Part shown: positions 9,001-19,814 of the stretch, one piece after another
How positions within the stretch are numbered: position 1 is the stretch's first letter
Layout of the letters: each line of letters starts with the position of its first letter
Assembly (NCBI RefSeq): GCF_000717995.1
Contig: NZ_JODM01000025.1
Span: 1 to 64,000, forward strand
Length of the DNA: 64,000 nt
Reading direction: 5' to 3'
DNA from: Streptomyces violaceorubidus
GTDB lineage: Bacteria > Actinomycetota > Actinomycetes > Streptomycetales > Streptomycetaceae
Notes under the pieces: model-generated
What the model was told of the DNA's origin: nothing
The model's database searches: none
Seen by the model: the letters and a program-made list of their open reading frames with translations, nothing else
Made by a program: the position numbers and the translations under genes

Positions 9001-9615
9001 ATGATCACCACACGCCTGCGCCGGCGGACCGCTGCCGCCGTCCTGTCGCTCTCCGCGGTCCTCGCCACCACCGCCGCCACCGCCCCCGGTGCCGCCCCGG
9101 CCCCGTCGGCCGCCCCCGCCAAGGCAGCCCCGGCCTGCCCCCAGTTCGACGACAAGACCAAGGCCGCCGCCGACCGCGGCGTCGACGTCGACCGCATCAC
9201 GCCCAAGCCGGTCTGGCGCACCACCTGCGGCACCCTCTACCGCAGCGACAGCCGCGGCCCCCAGGTCGTCTTCGAAGAGGGCTTCCACGCCAAGGACGTC
9301 GCGAACGGGCAGTACGACGTCGAGAAGTACGTCCTGGTCAACCAGCCCTCGCCGTTCGTCTCCACGAGCTACGACCACGACCTGTACAAGACCTGGTACA
9401 AGTCCGGCTACAACTACTACATCGACGCCCCCGGCGGCATCGACGTCAACAAGACCATCGGCGACACCCACAAGTGGGCCGACCAGGTCGAGGTCGCCTT
9501 CCCCGGCGGCATCCAGCGCAAGTACATCATCGGCGTCTGCCCGGTCGACCGGCAGACCAAGACCGAGATCATGAGCGCATGCGAGAGCAACCCGCACTAC
9601 CAGCCCTGGCACTGA
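9001..9615 (+). CDS. Secreted pierisin/ScARP-like mono-ADP-ribosyltransferase
   Basis: Predicted exported enzyme that transfers ADP-ribose from NAD. The first about 40 residues form a signal peptide with Arg-rich start and an Ala/Pro-rich end. The mature part has the three ART marks in order: Arg in LYRSDSRGPQVVF, the STS motif in FVSTSYDHD, and the Q-x-E motif in WADQVEVAFPGGIQ. Q-x-E rather than E-x-E, with small size, fits the pierisin/ScARP/Scabin group known to modify guanine bases. The S. coelicolor member (SCO5461, ScARP) is, from memory, of the same length. Two Cys pairs (ACPQF/TTCGT and GVCPV/SACES) could form disulfides. The ATG at 9001 is preferred because it begins the signal peptide. 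Confidence 0.88.
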   Translation: MITTRLRRRTAAAVLSLSAVLATTAATAPGAAPAPSAAPAKAAPACPQFDDKTKAAADRGVDVDRITPKPVWRTTCGTLYRSDSRGPQVVFEEGFHAKDVANGQYDVEKYVLVNQPSPFVSTSYDHDLYKTWYKSGYNYYIDAPGGIDVNKTIGDTHKWADQVEVAFPGGIQRKYIIGVCPVDRQTKTEIMSACESNPHYQPWH

Positions 9616-9643
9616 CCGGCCCCGCCCGCGGGGCAGCCGTGAC

Positions 9644-10282
9644 TCAAGGGCGCGGGAACAGCGCCTCCGAGCCCACCGGCCGGTAGCCCGCCGCCTGGAA
9701 CGCCCGCAGACTGCGGGCGTTCCCCGCCGACACCTGCGCCCACACCGGCTCGCGACCGGTCAGTTGCCGCGCCGCCGTCACCAGCCGCCGCCCCAGTCCC
9801 CGGTGCCGGGCCCCCGGTGCCACCTCCACGGCCACCTCGAGCCGTCCGGCCACCCCCCGGCCCAGCACCAGCACCCCGCCGTCCGCCGCCCACACCCGCA
9901 CCCCGTCGCGCCGCCGCCGGGCCGCGACCACGCGCGGATGCCCCGGATCGGCGATCTCCGTCAGCGCGACCTCCGGGCGCCCGGGAAGCGGCACACCGGC
10001 CAGCAGCACGTCGATCGTGTCCGTCGTCCGCCCCGTGCGCTCCGCAAAGGCGGCCAGGAAACGGGCGTTCATCGTCGCGGCCAGGGGATCGCAGCCCAGC
10101 GAGGCCAGCGTCTCGCGCACCCACCCCTCGTCCTCGTCGGTGAAGACGACCGAGTGCGCCGTGAAGGCGACGACGCCCGCGTCCCGCCCGCCGTGCTGCG
10201 GCACGACGCTCGTCCCGCCGTCCGCCGCTGGGAACACGCCCCGCGCCGCCGCGTCCAGAATGTCCCGCAGGCTCCCCGCCAC
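9644..10282 (-). CDS. GNAT-family N-acetyltransferase
   Basis: Predicted acetyl-CoA-dependent acetyltransferase, substrate unknown. The acetyl-CoA loop is visible in VEVAPGARHRGLGRRLVTAAR, followed by VSAGNARSLRAFQAAGYRPVGSEAL, the usual GNAT C-terminus. The N-terminal half (residues 1-100) is not recognised in detail. The GTG at 10282 has AAGGAG about 7 bases upstream. The frame continues far upstream without a stop, but that part is antisense to the MerR gene and is ignored. It is divergent from the MerR-type regulator with 48 bases between start codons, which suggests shared control. Confidence 0.85.
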   Translation of the reverse strand: MAGSLRDILDAAARGVFPAADGGTSVVPQHGGRDAGVVAFTAHSVVFTDEDEGWVRETLASLGCDPLAATMNARFLAAFAERTGRTTDTIDVLLAGVPLPGRPEVALTEIADPGHPRVVAARRRRDGVRVWAADGGVLVLGRGVAGRLEVAVEVAPGARHRGLGRRLVTAARQLTGREPVWAQVSAGNARSLRAFQAAGYRPVGSEALFPRP

Positions 10283-10292
10283 GTCCCGCTCC

Positions 10293-10323
10293 TTGAGTCT
10301 CCACCCACTGGAAGGCACAGACT
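10293..10323 (+). promoter_or_regulatory. MerR-type promoter with 19-bp spacer
   Basis: TTGAGT (10293-10298) and CAGACT (10318-10323) are separated by exactly 19 bases. The spacer contains the palindrome TCCA-N5-TGGA (10300-10312). Over-long spacers with a central palindrome are the hallmark of MerR-activated promoters. A start point about 7 bases downstream would fall at the ATG of the MerR gene at 10331, giving a leaderless mRNA and autoregulation. Confidence 0.7.
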
Positions 10324-10330
10324 CCCAGAC

Positions 10331-11245
10331 ATGACCGACGACGGCACCGGCCTCATGACCATCGGCGCACTGGCGCGGACCACCGGACTGACGGTCCGCA
10401 CCATCCGCTACTGGTCCGACGAGGGCGCCCTGCCCCCGGTCACCCGCTCCGCGGGCGGCTACCGGCTCTATGACGCCGAGTCCGTCGCCCGCCTGGAACT
10501 GATCCGCACCCTGCGCGAACTGGGCCTCGGCCTGGACGCCGTACGCCGTGTCCTGGCCGGTGAGACCACGGTGGCGCAGGTCGCGGCGGCGCACGTGAGC
10601 GCGCTGGACGCGCAGATCGGTTCGCTGAGGGTGACCCGAGCGGTGCTGTCCACCGTGGCGCGACGCGGCTCGACCGCCGAGGAGATGACGCTCATGAACA
10701 AGCTGGCGCGACTGTCCACCGCCGAACGGCGCCGCATCATCGAGGACTTCATGGCGGACGTCTTCGCGGGGATCGACACCGCCGACCCCGACATCCGGGC
10801 CCGCCTGCGCTTCGCCGCGGCCGACCTGCCCGACGACCCCACCTCCGAACAGGTGGACGCCTGGGTGGAACTGGCCGAGCTGATCCAGGACCCGGAGTTC
10901 CGCAGGACGATGCGCCGGATGATCGAGTTCAACGCCGCGGACCGGGGGCCGGACGTCCCCGCGGGCTCCTCGCTCTGGTTCGTGAGCCGTCTGGTGCGGC
11001 TCGCGGGCGACGCGCTGCGCGAGGGCGTCGCACCGGACTCGCCGCGGGCCGTCGGCGTCCTGCGCGCGCTGATCGGCGACGCCGACCCCGCCGTCGTGCT
11101 CGAACGCCTCACCGCGGTGACCAACGTCCGGCTCGCCCGCTACTGGGAACTGTCGGCGATCGTGAACGGTGTGGAGCCGCCCTCCGCCCACGAGGAGCAG
11201 TTCAGGTGGGTGGTCGCCGCACTGGGCGCTCGTACGGCCGGTTAA
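10331..11245 (+). CDS. MerR-family transcriptional regulator
   Basis: DNA-binding regulator of 304 residues. The N-terminal MerR helix-turn-helix reads LMTIGALARTTGLTVRTIRYWSDEGALPPV, then the wing GGYRLYDAESVARLELIRTLRELGLGLDAVRRVL. A coiled-coil region follows at about 75-115. The C-terminal about 180 residues are helical and carry no motif I recognise, so they may bind a ligand. The gene lies divergent from the acetyltransferase and behind the MerR-type promoter described here. No Cys cluster typical of metal sensors is seen, which favours an organic ligand. Confidence 0.9.
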   Translation: MTDDGTGLMTIGALARTTGLTVRTIRYWSDEGALPPVTRSAGGYRLYDAESVARLELIRTLRELGLGLDAVRRVLAGETTVAQVAAAHVSALDAQIGSLRVTRAVLSTVARRGSTAEEMTLMNKLARLSTAERRRIIEDFMADVFAGIDTADPDIRARLRFAAADLPDDPTSEQVDAWVELAELIQDPEFRRTMRRMIEFNAADRGPDVPAGSSLWFVSRLVRLAGDALREGVAPDSPRAVGVLRALIGDADPAVVLERLTAVTNVRLARYWELSAIVNGVEPPSAHEEQFRWVVAALGARTAG

Positions 11246-11262
11246 TCTGACCTGCGTCAGAT
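11245..11262. promoter_or_regulatory. 7-bp inverted repeat before the EF-hand gene
   Basis: ATCTGAC-CTGC-GTCAGAT is a perfect palindrome with 7-bp arms, starting at the last base of the merR-type gene stop codon and lying 31 bases before the EF-hand gene start. It is too short and lacks a T run, so an operator is more likely than a terminator. Confidence 0.35.
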
Positions 11263-11292
11263 GGACCCATGCATGGAACGAGGGGCGGACCG

Positions 11293-11505
11293 GTGGCCGA
11301 CATCGAGGAAGCACGCAAGCAGTTCGAGCGGATCGACACGGACGGTGACGGCCTCATCACCGCGGCCGAGTTCAAGACCGCGCTCGCCCAGGGCGGCGAC
11401 TGGAACGTCACCGAGTCGGTGGCCGAGGCGATCATCGCCGGCCGCGACCTCAACGGCGACAAGCAGCTGTCGTTCAACGAGTTCTGGGCCCACCTGAACA
11501 AGTAG
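11293..11505 (+). CDS. Small EF-hand calcium-binding protein
   Basis: Calmodulin-like cytoplasmic protein of 70 residues with two EF-hands. Loop 1 is DTDGDGLITAAE (about residues 14-25) and loop 2 is DLNGDKQLSFNE (about 54-65). Both have acidic ligands at positions 1, 3, 5 and 12 (Asn at 3 in the second) and should bind calcium. The GTG at 11293 follows GAGGGG; an ATG 8 codons upstream lacks a ribosome site. The size matches a small two-hand Streptomyces calcium-binding protein I recall as CabD, but I am not certain that this is the same gene. It is followed by a terminator, so it is monocistronic. Confidence 0.88.
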   Translation: MADIEEARKQFERIDTDGDGLITAAEFKTALAQGGDWNVTESVAEAIIAGRDLNGDKQLSFNEFWAHLNK

Positions 11506-11520
11506 CGACACCGCGACGAA

Positions 11521-11556
11521 AAGGGCGCCCGCCGGTCACCCGGACGGGCGCCTTCG
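11521..11556 (+). terminator. Hairpin terminator after the EF-hand gene
   Basis: AAGGGCGCCCG pairs with CGGGCGCCTT across a short loop, 15 bases after the stop codon. There is only a short T stretch, as is usual for Streptomyces. Confidence 0.7.
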
Positions 11557-11657
11557 CGCGGAATAGCGCACCCCGGCCCAGGGTTGACGCAGGTCATGGG
11601 CGCGAGCCGGCAGGCTCCGCAGGACACGACCTCCGAAAGGCCAGGCGAGTCGGCATC

Positions 11658-12320
11658 ATGAAGATCGGCATCATCGGCGCGGGCAACATCGGCGGCAACC
11701 TCACCCGGCGGCTCACCGCCCTCGGGCACGACGTCTTCGTCGCCAACTCGCGCGGACCCCACACGCTCACCGAGCTGGCCGAGGAGACCGGCGCCACCCC
11801 GGTACCGGTGGAGGAGGCGGCGCGCGGCGCCGAGATCGTCGTCGTCACGGTCCCGCTGAAGCGCGTCCCGGACCTGCCGTCCGGCGTGCTGGACGGGGCG
11901 GCGGACGGCGTCGCGGTCATCGACACCGGGAACTACTACCCGCAGCAGCGGGACGGCAGGATCGCGGGCATCGAGGACGAGGGTCTCACCGAGAGCCGCT
12001 GGACCGAGGGCCACCTCGGCCACCCGGTGGTCAAGGCCTTCAACGGCACCTACGCCCAGGACATCCTCGACCGCCCCCGTCCGGCGGGCGCGCCCGACCG
12101 CATGGCCCTCCCGGTGGCCGGCGACGACCCGGCGGCCAAGGCGAAGGTCCGTGCCCTGATCGACGAGCTGGGCTTCGACACCGTCGACGCCGGCGGCATC
12201 GACGACTCCTGGCGCCAGCAGCTGGACACCCCGGTCTACGGCCTGCGTGAGGGCGTCGACGGCGTCACCAAGGCGCTGGCGGAGGCGTCCCCGGAGCGGC
12301 CCGCGGCCTTCCGGGGCTGA
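11658..12320 (+). CDS. F420-dependent NADP reductase-like NAD(P)-binding protein
   Basis: Small oxidoreductase of 220 residues. The N-terminal Rossmann motif is KIGIIGAGNIGGNLTRRLTALGHDVFVANSRGP, where Ser-Arg after the second strand suggests NADP preference. The protein matches the family that includes coenzyme F420:NADP oxidoreductase, with VVVTVPLKRVPDLP in the dinucleotide fold and VVKAFNGTYAQDIL in the middle. Many Streptomyces homologues have unproven substrates, so reduction of F420 is possible but not shown. It has its own leader after the EF-hand terminator and converges with the lysozyme gene. Confidence 0.8.
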   Translation: MKIGIIGAGNIGGNLTRRLTALGHDVFVANSRGPHTLTELAEETGATPVPVEEAARGAEIVVVTVPLKRVPDLPSGVLDGAADGVAVIDTGNYYPQQRDGRIAGIEDEGLTESRWTEGHLGHPVVKAFNGTYAQDILDRPRPAGAPDRMALPVAGDDPAAKAKVRALIDELGFDTVDAGGIDDSWRQQLDTPVYGLREGVDGVTKALAEASPERPAAFRG

Positions 12321-12328
12321 CCCCGCTC

Positions 12329-12886
12329 TCAGGCGCTCCGGGCCCACTCCTTGAGCGCGGCCCTGCTCGCGAAGTCCGCCACGTTGGTGTCGACCGGGTC
12401 GTCCGTGTACTGGTGGAAGCGCCACTTCGCCTGGATGCGCGGCTTGCCCGCCGAGACGTAGTCGGCAATCCACAGGCCATCGCCCGCATAGGAGGTGGTG
12501 TCCACGGTGAGCCAGTAGTTTCTGTTCGTATAGAGGATGACCCGGTTGTCCGGCCGCAACGCCTTCAGTTTGCGAATGAAGCTGTCCTTCTCGGCGTTGC
12601 TTGCATGGGTGCCCTCTCCTGTCGTCTCCCAGTCGACGGCGAGGATGTCCCCCTTGCGGTCCGGGGCCTTGGAGACGAAGTACTCGGCCTGGGCGGTCAG
12701 GTTGCCCGGCCACAGGAAGTGGTAGAAGCCGACGACCAGCCCGGCGTCGCGCGCCCGCTTCGTCTGCGCCGCGAGCTTGGGGTTGACGTAGGTGCGGCCC
12801 TCGGTCGCCTTCACGAAGACGAAGGAGAGGCCGTCGGTGTCGTAGCTGGAGGACTGGTAGGCGCTGACGTCGATGCCGCGCAGCAT
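12329..12886 (-). CDS. GH25-type lysozyme/muramidase domain protein
   Basis: Predicted 1,4-beta-N-acetylmuramidase of 185 residues, essentially a bare catalytic domain. The GH25 marks are GIDVSAYQ at the start, FVFVKATEG, GFYHFLWPG, and the acidic pair in ILAVDWETTGEG. The end contains WRFHQYTDD, the usual last strand. The ATG at 12886 has GGGAGG just upstream; the longer frame beyond it is noise. No signal peptide is present, which is odd for a wall hydrolase. It may leave by another route or act on lysis. Confidence 0.85.
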   Translation of the reverse strand: MLRGIDVSAYQSSSYDTDGLSFVFVKATEGRTYVNPKLAAQTKRARDAGLVVGFYHFLWPGNLTAQAEYFVSKAPDRKGDILAVDWETTGEGTHASNAEKDSFIRKLKALRPDNRVILYTNRNYWLTVDTTSYAGDGLWIADYVSAGKPRIQAKWRFHQYTDDPVDTNVADFASRAALKEWARSA

Positions 12887-13065
12887 GGGGCCTCCCTGAA
12901 GGGCTGTGGGGGGACGGGAGTTGGTTATTCCCCACCATGGCACGGCCGATCCCCACCGGAAGCGGAAACGTCGACTTCGCTTCCCCCGGGCGCCATTGAC
13001 GCGCGTAGCGCGGTGGACCACGCTGGGCTCCGGTTCACGGACGACTCGACGGTCGGGAGGCCGGG

Positions 13066-13800
13066 ATGTTCAGACGCGTGTCACGTCTCCTTCTCTCATT
13101 TGTCATGCTCATGGCTGGAGCGGTGGTCGGAGTCGGCGCCACCGCCGGCGCCGCGCACGCCGACTCCTGCTACACCTGGAACCGCACCCTCTCCCAGGGC
13201 TCCTCCGGCAGCGACGTGACGCAGCTCCAGATCCGCGTCGCCGGCTGGGTCACCTCCGGCGAACGGCTCTCCTACGACGGCCAGTACGGGGCCCGGACCG
13301 CCGCCGCCGTCAAGAAGTTCCAGGCCGCCTACGGACTGGCCGCGGACGGTGTCGCGGGCTCCGCGACCTTCAGCAAGATCTACGCGCTCCAGGACGCGGA
13401 CTGCACGCCCGTCCACTTCACCTACGCGGAGCTGAACAAGTGCAACTCCGACTGGTCGGGCGGCGCGGTCTCCGCCGCCACGGCCAAGGCGAACGCGCTG
13501 AAGACGATGTGGAAGCTGGAGGCGATGCGGCACGCCCTCGGCGACGTGCCGCTCACGATCTCCAGCGGCTTCCGCTCCCGGGCCTGCAACAGCGCGGTGG
13601 GCGGCTCGTCCACCAGCCGCCACCTCTACGGCGACGCCGCCGACCTCACGGGCTCGCCCAGCTTCTGCCGGCTCGCCCAGCAGGCCAGGACCCACGGCTT
13701 CTCGGAGATCCTCGGCCCGGGCTACCCCGACCACAACGACCACACCCACGTGGCCCTCGACCCGTCGCCGTACTGGTCGGCCCCGAACTGCGGCATCTGA
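13066..13800 (+). CDS. Secreted peptidoglycan-binding M15-type D,D-carboxypeptidase
   Basis: Extracellular zinc peptidase of 244 residues. A signal peptide (MFRRVSRLLLSF... to AHADS) is followed by a peptidoglycan-binding domain 1 (SQGSSGSDVTQLQIRV ... YDGQYGARTAAAVKKFQ) and a C-terminal M15 domain. Zinc and catalytic residues are visible in SSTSRHLYGDAADL (H and D) and in DHNDHTHVALDP (second His). The architecture is that of the Streptomyces albus G D-Ala-D-Ala carboxypeptidase. GGGAGG precedes the ATG. It ends at a strong bidirectional hairpin facing the MFS gene. Confidence 0.92.
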   Translation: MFRRVSRLLLSFVMLMAGAVVGVGATAGAAHADSCYTWNRTLSQGSSGSDVTQLQIRVAGWVTSGERLSYDGQYGARTAAAVKKFQAAYGLAADGVAGSATFSKIYALQDADCTPVHFTYAELNKCNSDWSGGAVSAATAKANALKTMWKLEAMRHALGDVPLTISSGFRSRACNSAVGGSSTSRHLYGDAADLTGSPSFCRLAQQARTHGFSEILGPGYPDHNDHTHVALDPSPYWSAPNCGI

Positions 13801-13813
13801 ACCCACCGGTGAC

Positions 13814-13856
13814 CGTACGTACGCCGGGCCCGGAGGCGCCCGGCGTACGGCGGGGC
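13814..13856. terminator. Bidirectional hairpin between convergent genes
   Basis: GTACGCCGGGC and GCCCGGCGTAC form a stem with a short loop, located between the stop of the M15 gene and the stop of the MFS gene. It probably ends transcription from both sides. Confidence 0.7.
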
Positions 13857-13882
13857 GGTGGCGGGCGGGCGGACCGGCGGGC

Positions 13883-15292
13883 TCAGGAGACGGCCGCGGC
13901 CGCCCGGGGGCTCTCCTCGGCGGAGTCGGGCTCGCCCTCGTCCAGGGAGACGTCCTTGGTCTCCTTGCCGAGCAGCAGGGCGACCAGCGTCAGCACGGCC
14001 ATCGCGGAGAGGTAGACGCCGACCAGCCACGGCGATCCGTCACCGGCCTCCCACAGCGCCACCGCTATGAACGGGGCGACGGCCGCGCCGAGGATCGAGC
14101 TGACGTTGTACGAGATGCCGGAACCGGTGTAGCGCACGCTGGTCGGGAACAGCTCCGGCAGCAGCGCGCCCATCGGTCCGAAGGTCATGCCCATCAGGGT
14201 GAAGCCGAGCACCAGCCACAGCACCACGCCGAGCGTGCCCAGGTCGATCAGCGGGACCCAGAGCAGACCGAAGACCACGATCGCCGCGGTGATCCAGACC
14301 AGGGTGGTGCGGCGCCCGTACGTGTCGGCGAGCGGGCCGGAGACCAGGGTGAACACGGCGAAGAACAGCACCCCGAAGATCATCATCAGGACGAACGTGG
14401 TGTAGCCGTACCCGAGCCCCGGCACGTCGGCGTCCTTGGCGGCACGGCCGTAGCTGAGCGAGAACGTGGTCATCAGGTAGAAGAGCACGTACGTCGCCAG
14501 CATGAAGAAGGTGCCGAGGACCAGCTGCTTCCAATGGCCCTGGACCACCGTGGCCAGCGGCAGCTTCCGCACCTTGCCCGCCTGCCGGGTCCTGGCGAAC
14601 ACCGTCGACTCCACGAGCCGCGAGCGCACCCACAGGCCGATCGCGACCATCACGGCGGAGAAGAGGAACGGGATGCGCCAGCCCCAGCTCGCGAAGGCCT
14701 CGGACGGCTGGGTGGGGTCGGCGCCGGCGGAGGAGGGCAGCAGCGCCCCGATGATCAGGAACAGGCCGTTGCCGATGATGAAGCCGAGCGGCGCGCCCAG
14801 CTGCGGGAAGGTCCCGTACAGGGCGCGCTTGCCGCGGGGCGCGTTCTCGGTCGCGACCAGTGCGGCCCCGCTCCACTCGCCGCCGAGCGCGAAGCCCTGC
14901 GCGAGCCGCATCAGCACGAGCAGCGCGGTGGCGACCCAGCCGGCCTGTGCGTAGGTCGGCAGGGCGCCGATGAGGAAGGTGGCGACGCCCATGGTGAGCA
15001 GCGAGACGACCAGCGTCTTCTTGCGGCCGAGCCGGTCACCGAGGTGCCCGAAGAAGACGGCGCCGATCGGCCGGGCGACCATCGCGGCGCCGAAGACCGC
15101 GAACGACGACAGCAGTGCCGTGGTGGGTTCGCTGCTCGGGAAGAAGAGCTTCGGGAAGACGAGGACGGCGGCGGTCGCGTAGATGTAGAAGTCGTAGAAC
15201 TCGATCGTCGTGCCCATGAGGCTGGCGACGATGACCCGCGCTCGGGGATTGACGGGTGTCTGGGGTGCTGGGCCGGAGGCCGGTGCGGGCAT
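13883..15292 (-). CDS. MFS transporter, metabolite:H+ symporter type
   Basis: Inner-membrane secondary transporter with about 12 membrane segments, 469 residues. The MFS loop motif is GHLGDRLGRKKTLV after segment 2, and the start SLMGTTIEFYDFYIYATAA is typical of the ShiA/ProP (MHS) subgroup that takes up organic acids or osmolytes. The protein ends in an acidic hydrophilic tail (ETKDVSLDEGEPDSAEE). It is downstream of sdaA on the same strand, so a substrate linked to serine breakdown is possible but not shown. Start is ATG at 15292, with GAAAG nearby; a GTG five codons upstream is an alternative. Confidence 0.88.
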   Translation of the reverse strand: MPAPASGPAPQTPVNPRARVIVASLMGTTIEFYDFYIYATAAVLVFPKLFFPSSEPTTALLSSFAVFGAAMVARPIGAVFFGHLGDRLGRKKTLVVSLLTMGVATFLIGALPTYAQAGWVATALLVLMRLAQGFALGGEWSGAALVATENAPRGKRALYGTFPQLGAPLGFIIGNGLFLIIGALLPSSAGADPTQPSEAFASWGWRIPFLFSAVMVAIGLWVRSRLVESTVFARTRQAGKVRKLPLATVVQGHWKQLVLGTFFMLATYVLFYLMTTFSLSYGRAAKDADVPGLGYGYTTFVLMMIFGVLFFAVFTLVSGPLADTYGRRTTLVWITAAIVVFGLLWVPLIDLGTLGVVLWLVLGFTLMGMTFGPMGALLPELFPTSVRYTGSGISYNVSSILGAAVAPFIAVALWEAGDGSPWLVGVYLSAMAVLTLVALLLGKETKDVSLDEGEPDSAEESPRAAAAVS

Positions 15293-15417
15293 GGCTCGGT
15301 CTTTCACGCGCGAAACATGGGCCCTGCAACGATCTCAGTCGTCTTGGTTCTCGGAAAACGGATGTCACGATGTGAGACACCCGCCTCCTTCCCCGGACAG
15401 TCGGCCGGAGCGCCCGC

Positions 15418-16785
<1,368 letters not shown>

Positions 16786-16825
16786 GGGGACTCCTCAGAA
16801 CGGGGGTGGTGCAGAGGGGGGTGAT

Positions 16826-16871
16826 CCGGACGGGGTGCCGGACCGCTTGTGGCGGGCGGCACCCCGTCCGG
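16826..16871 (-). terminator. 14-bp hairpin between glyA and sdaA
   Basis: CCGGACGGGGTGCC and its exact complement enclose an 18-base loop just after the glyA stop codon. It may terminate or attenuate the glycine operon before sdaA, or protect the 3' end of the mRNA. Confidence 0.6.
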
Positions 16872-16882
16872 GTGCGCGGTGT

Positions 16883-18145
16883 CTACTTGTTCAGACCCGG
16901 GTACAGCGGGTGCTTGTCGGCCAGGGCCTTCACCCGGGCCTTGAGGGCCTGGGCGTCGTAGGACGGCTTCAGCGCCTCGGCGATCACGTCCGCGACCTCG
17001 GCGAAGTCCTCGGCGGTGAAGCCGCGGGTGGCCAGGGCCGGCGTACCGATGCGCAGACCGGAGGTCACCATCGGCGGACGCGGGTCGTTCGGGACGGCGT
17101 TGCGGTTGACCGTGATGCCGACCTCGTGGAGACGGTCCTCGGCCTGCTGCCCGTCCAGCTCGGAGTCGCGCAGGTCCACCAGGACCAGGTGGACGTCCGT
17201 GCCGCCGGTCAGGACGGAGACGCCCGCCGCCTTGGCGTCGTCCCGCACCAGGCGTTCGGCCAGGATGCGGGCACCCTCCAGCGTACGGCCCTGGCGCTCC
17301 TTGAAGTCCTCGCTCGCGGCGACCTTGAAGGCGACGGCCTTGGCGGCCACCACGTGCTCCAGCGGGCCACCCTGCTGACCGGGGAAGACGGCGGAGTTGA
17401 TCTTCTTGGCCAGCTCGGCCGTGGAGAGGATCACACCGCCGCGCGGGCCGCCCAGGGTCTTGTGGGTGGTGGTCGTCACCACGTGCGCGTGCGGGACCGG
17501 GTTCGGGTGCAGGCCCGCCGCGACCAGGCCGGCGAAGTGCGCCATGTCGACCATCAGGTACGCGCCGACCTCGTCCGCGACCTTGCGGAAGGCGGCGAAG
17601 TCCAGTTGACGCGGGTACGCCGACCAGCCGGCCACGATCAGCTTCGGCCTGTTCTCCTTGGCGAGGCGCTCCACCTCGGCCATGTCGACCTGGCCGTCGT
17701 CGCCGACGTGGTAGGGGACGACGTTGTAGAGCTTGCCGGAGAAGTTGATCTTCATGCCGTGGGTCAGGTGCCCGCCGTGGGCGAGGTTCAGACCCATGAT
17801 CGTGTCGCCCGGCTTGAGCAGCGCGAACATCGCGGCCGCGTTGGCCTGGGCGCCCGAGTGCGGCTGCACGTTGGCGTGCTCGGCGCCGAAGAGCGCCTTG
17901 ACCCGGTCGACGGCGATCTGCTCGACCACGTCGACGTGCTCGCAGCCGCCGTAGTAGCGGCGGCCGGGGTAGCCCTCGGCGTACTTGTTGGTGAGGACCG
18001 AGCCCTGGGCCTCCATGACCGCGACCGGAGCGAAGTTCTCCGAGGCGATCATCTCGAGGGTGGACTGCTGGCGGTCCAGCTCGGCGTCGACGGCGGCGGC
18101 GACGTCCGGGTCCAGCTCGTGCAGGGGTGTGTTCAGAAGCGACAT
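16883..18145 (-). CDS. glyA: Serine hydroxymethyltransferase
   Basis: Pyridoxal-phosphate enzyme that interconverts serine and glycine with tetrahydrofolate. It has 420 residues, the normal length. The PLP-lysine block is [16 protein letters not shown]. Other family blocks are [30 protein letters not shown] and [13 protein letters not shown]. The ATG at 18145 has GAGGAG upstream and follows gcvH by 14 bases, so it is co-transcribed with the glycine cleavage genes. The set links glycine cleavage (methylene-THF) to serine synthesis or degradation. Confidence 0.97.
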   Translation of the reverse strand: MSLLNTPLHELDPDVAAAVDAELDRQQSTLEMIASENFAPVAVMEAQGSVLTNKYAEGYPGRRYYGGCEHVDVVEQIAVDRVKALFGAEHANVQPHSGAQANAAAMFALLKPGDTIMGLNLAHGGHLTHGMKINFSGKLYNVVPYHVGDDGQVDMAEVERLAKENRPKLIVAGWSAYPRQLDFAAFRKVADEVGAYLMVDMAHFAGLVAAGLHPNPVPHAHVVTTTTHKTLGGPRGGVILSTAELAKKINSAVFPGQQGGPLEHVVAAKAVAFKVAASEDFKERQGRTLEGARILAERLVRDDAKAAGVSVLTGGTDVHLVLVDLRDSELDGQQAEDRLHEVGITVNRNAVPNDPRPPMVTSGLRIGTPALATRGFTAEDFAEVADVIAEALKPSYDAQALKARVKALADKHPLYPGLNK

Positions 18146-18159
18146 GCGGTCGTGACTCC

Positions 18160-18537
18160 TCAGGCGCCGGCGAAGGCGGTGTACTCGTCGGCGGAGAGCA
18201 GGTCGGCCGGCTCGTCCGTGATCCGCACCTTGAACAGCCAGCCGCCCTCGAAGGGGGCGCTGTTCACCAGCGACGGGTCGTTGACGACGTCCTCGTTGAC
18301 CTCGGTGATCTCGCCGGAGACGGGGGAGTACAGGTCGGAGACGGACTTGGTCGACTCCAGTTCGCCGCAGGTCTCGCCCGCGGTCACCGCGTCGCCGACC
18401 TCGGGGAGCTGGACGAAGACGACGTCACCGAGCGCGTTGGCCGCGTGCTCCGTGATGCCGACCGTCGAGACGCCGTCCTCGGCGCCCGACAGCCACTCGT
18501 GCTCCTTGCTGTAGCGCAGCTGCTGGGGGTTGCTCAT
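18160..18537 (-). CDS. gcvH: Glycine cleavage system H protein
   Basis: Lipoyl carrier of the glycine cleavage complex, 125 residues. The lipoyl-lysine lies in [20 protein letters not shown], the standard site. The N-terminus ([10 protein letters not shown]) and [23 protein letters not shown] are typical. AGGAGA precedes the ATG. It follows gcvT by 108 bases and precedes glyA. GcvP is not in this window, so it must be elsewhere. Confidence 0.97.
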   Translation of the reverse strand: MSNPQQLRYSKEHEWLSGAEDGVSTVGITEHAANALGDVVFVQLPEVGDAVTAGETCGELESTKSVSDLYSPVSGEITEVNEDVVNDPSLVNSAPFEGGWLFKVRITDEPADLLSADEYTAFAGA

Positions 18538-18645
18538 GGCCTGAATTCTCCTGTACGCGAGGAAGTGGCTGGTGAAGGGGGTGGTGGGGCAGGGTGCGCC
18601 CGGTGTGGCGCATGGGAGCTGCCGGGGAGGGCCGCCGCCCAGTGT

Positions 18646-19779
<1,134 letters not shown>

Positions 19780-19814
19780 CGGTCGGTCGTCTCCCAGGAC
19801 AGGACGTGGCGAGG

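Noticed and set aside
10283..11314. N-terminal extension of the acetyltransferase
   Set aside because: It is antisense to the MerR gene and shows no domain; the GTG at 10282 has a good ribosome site.
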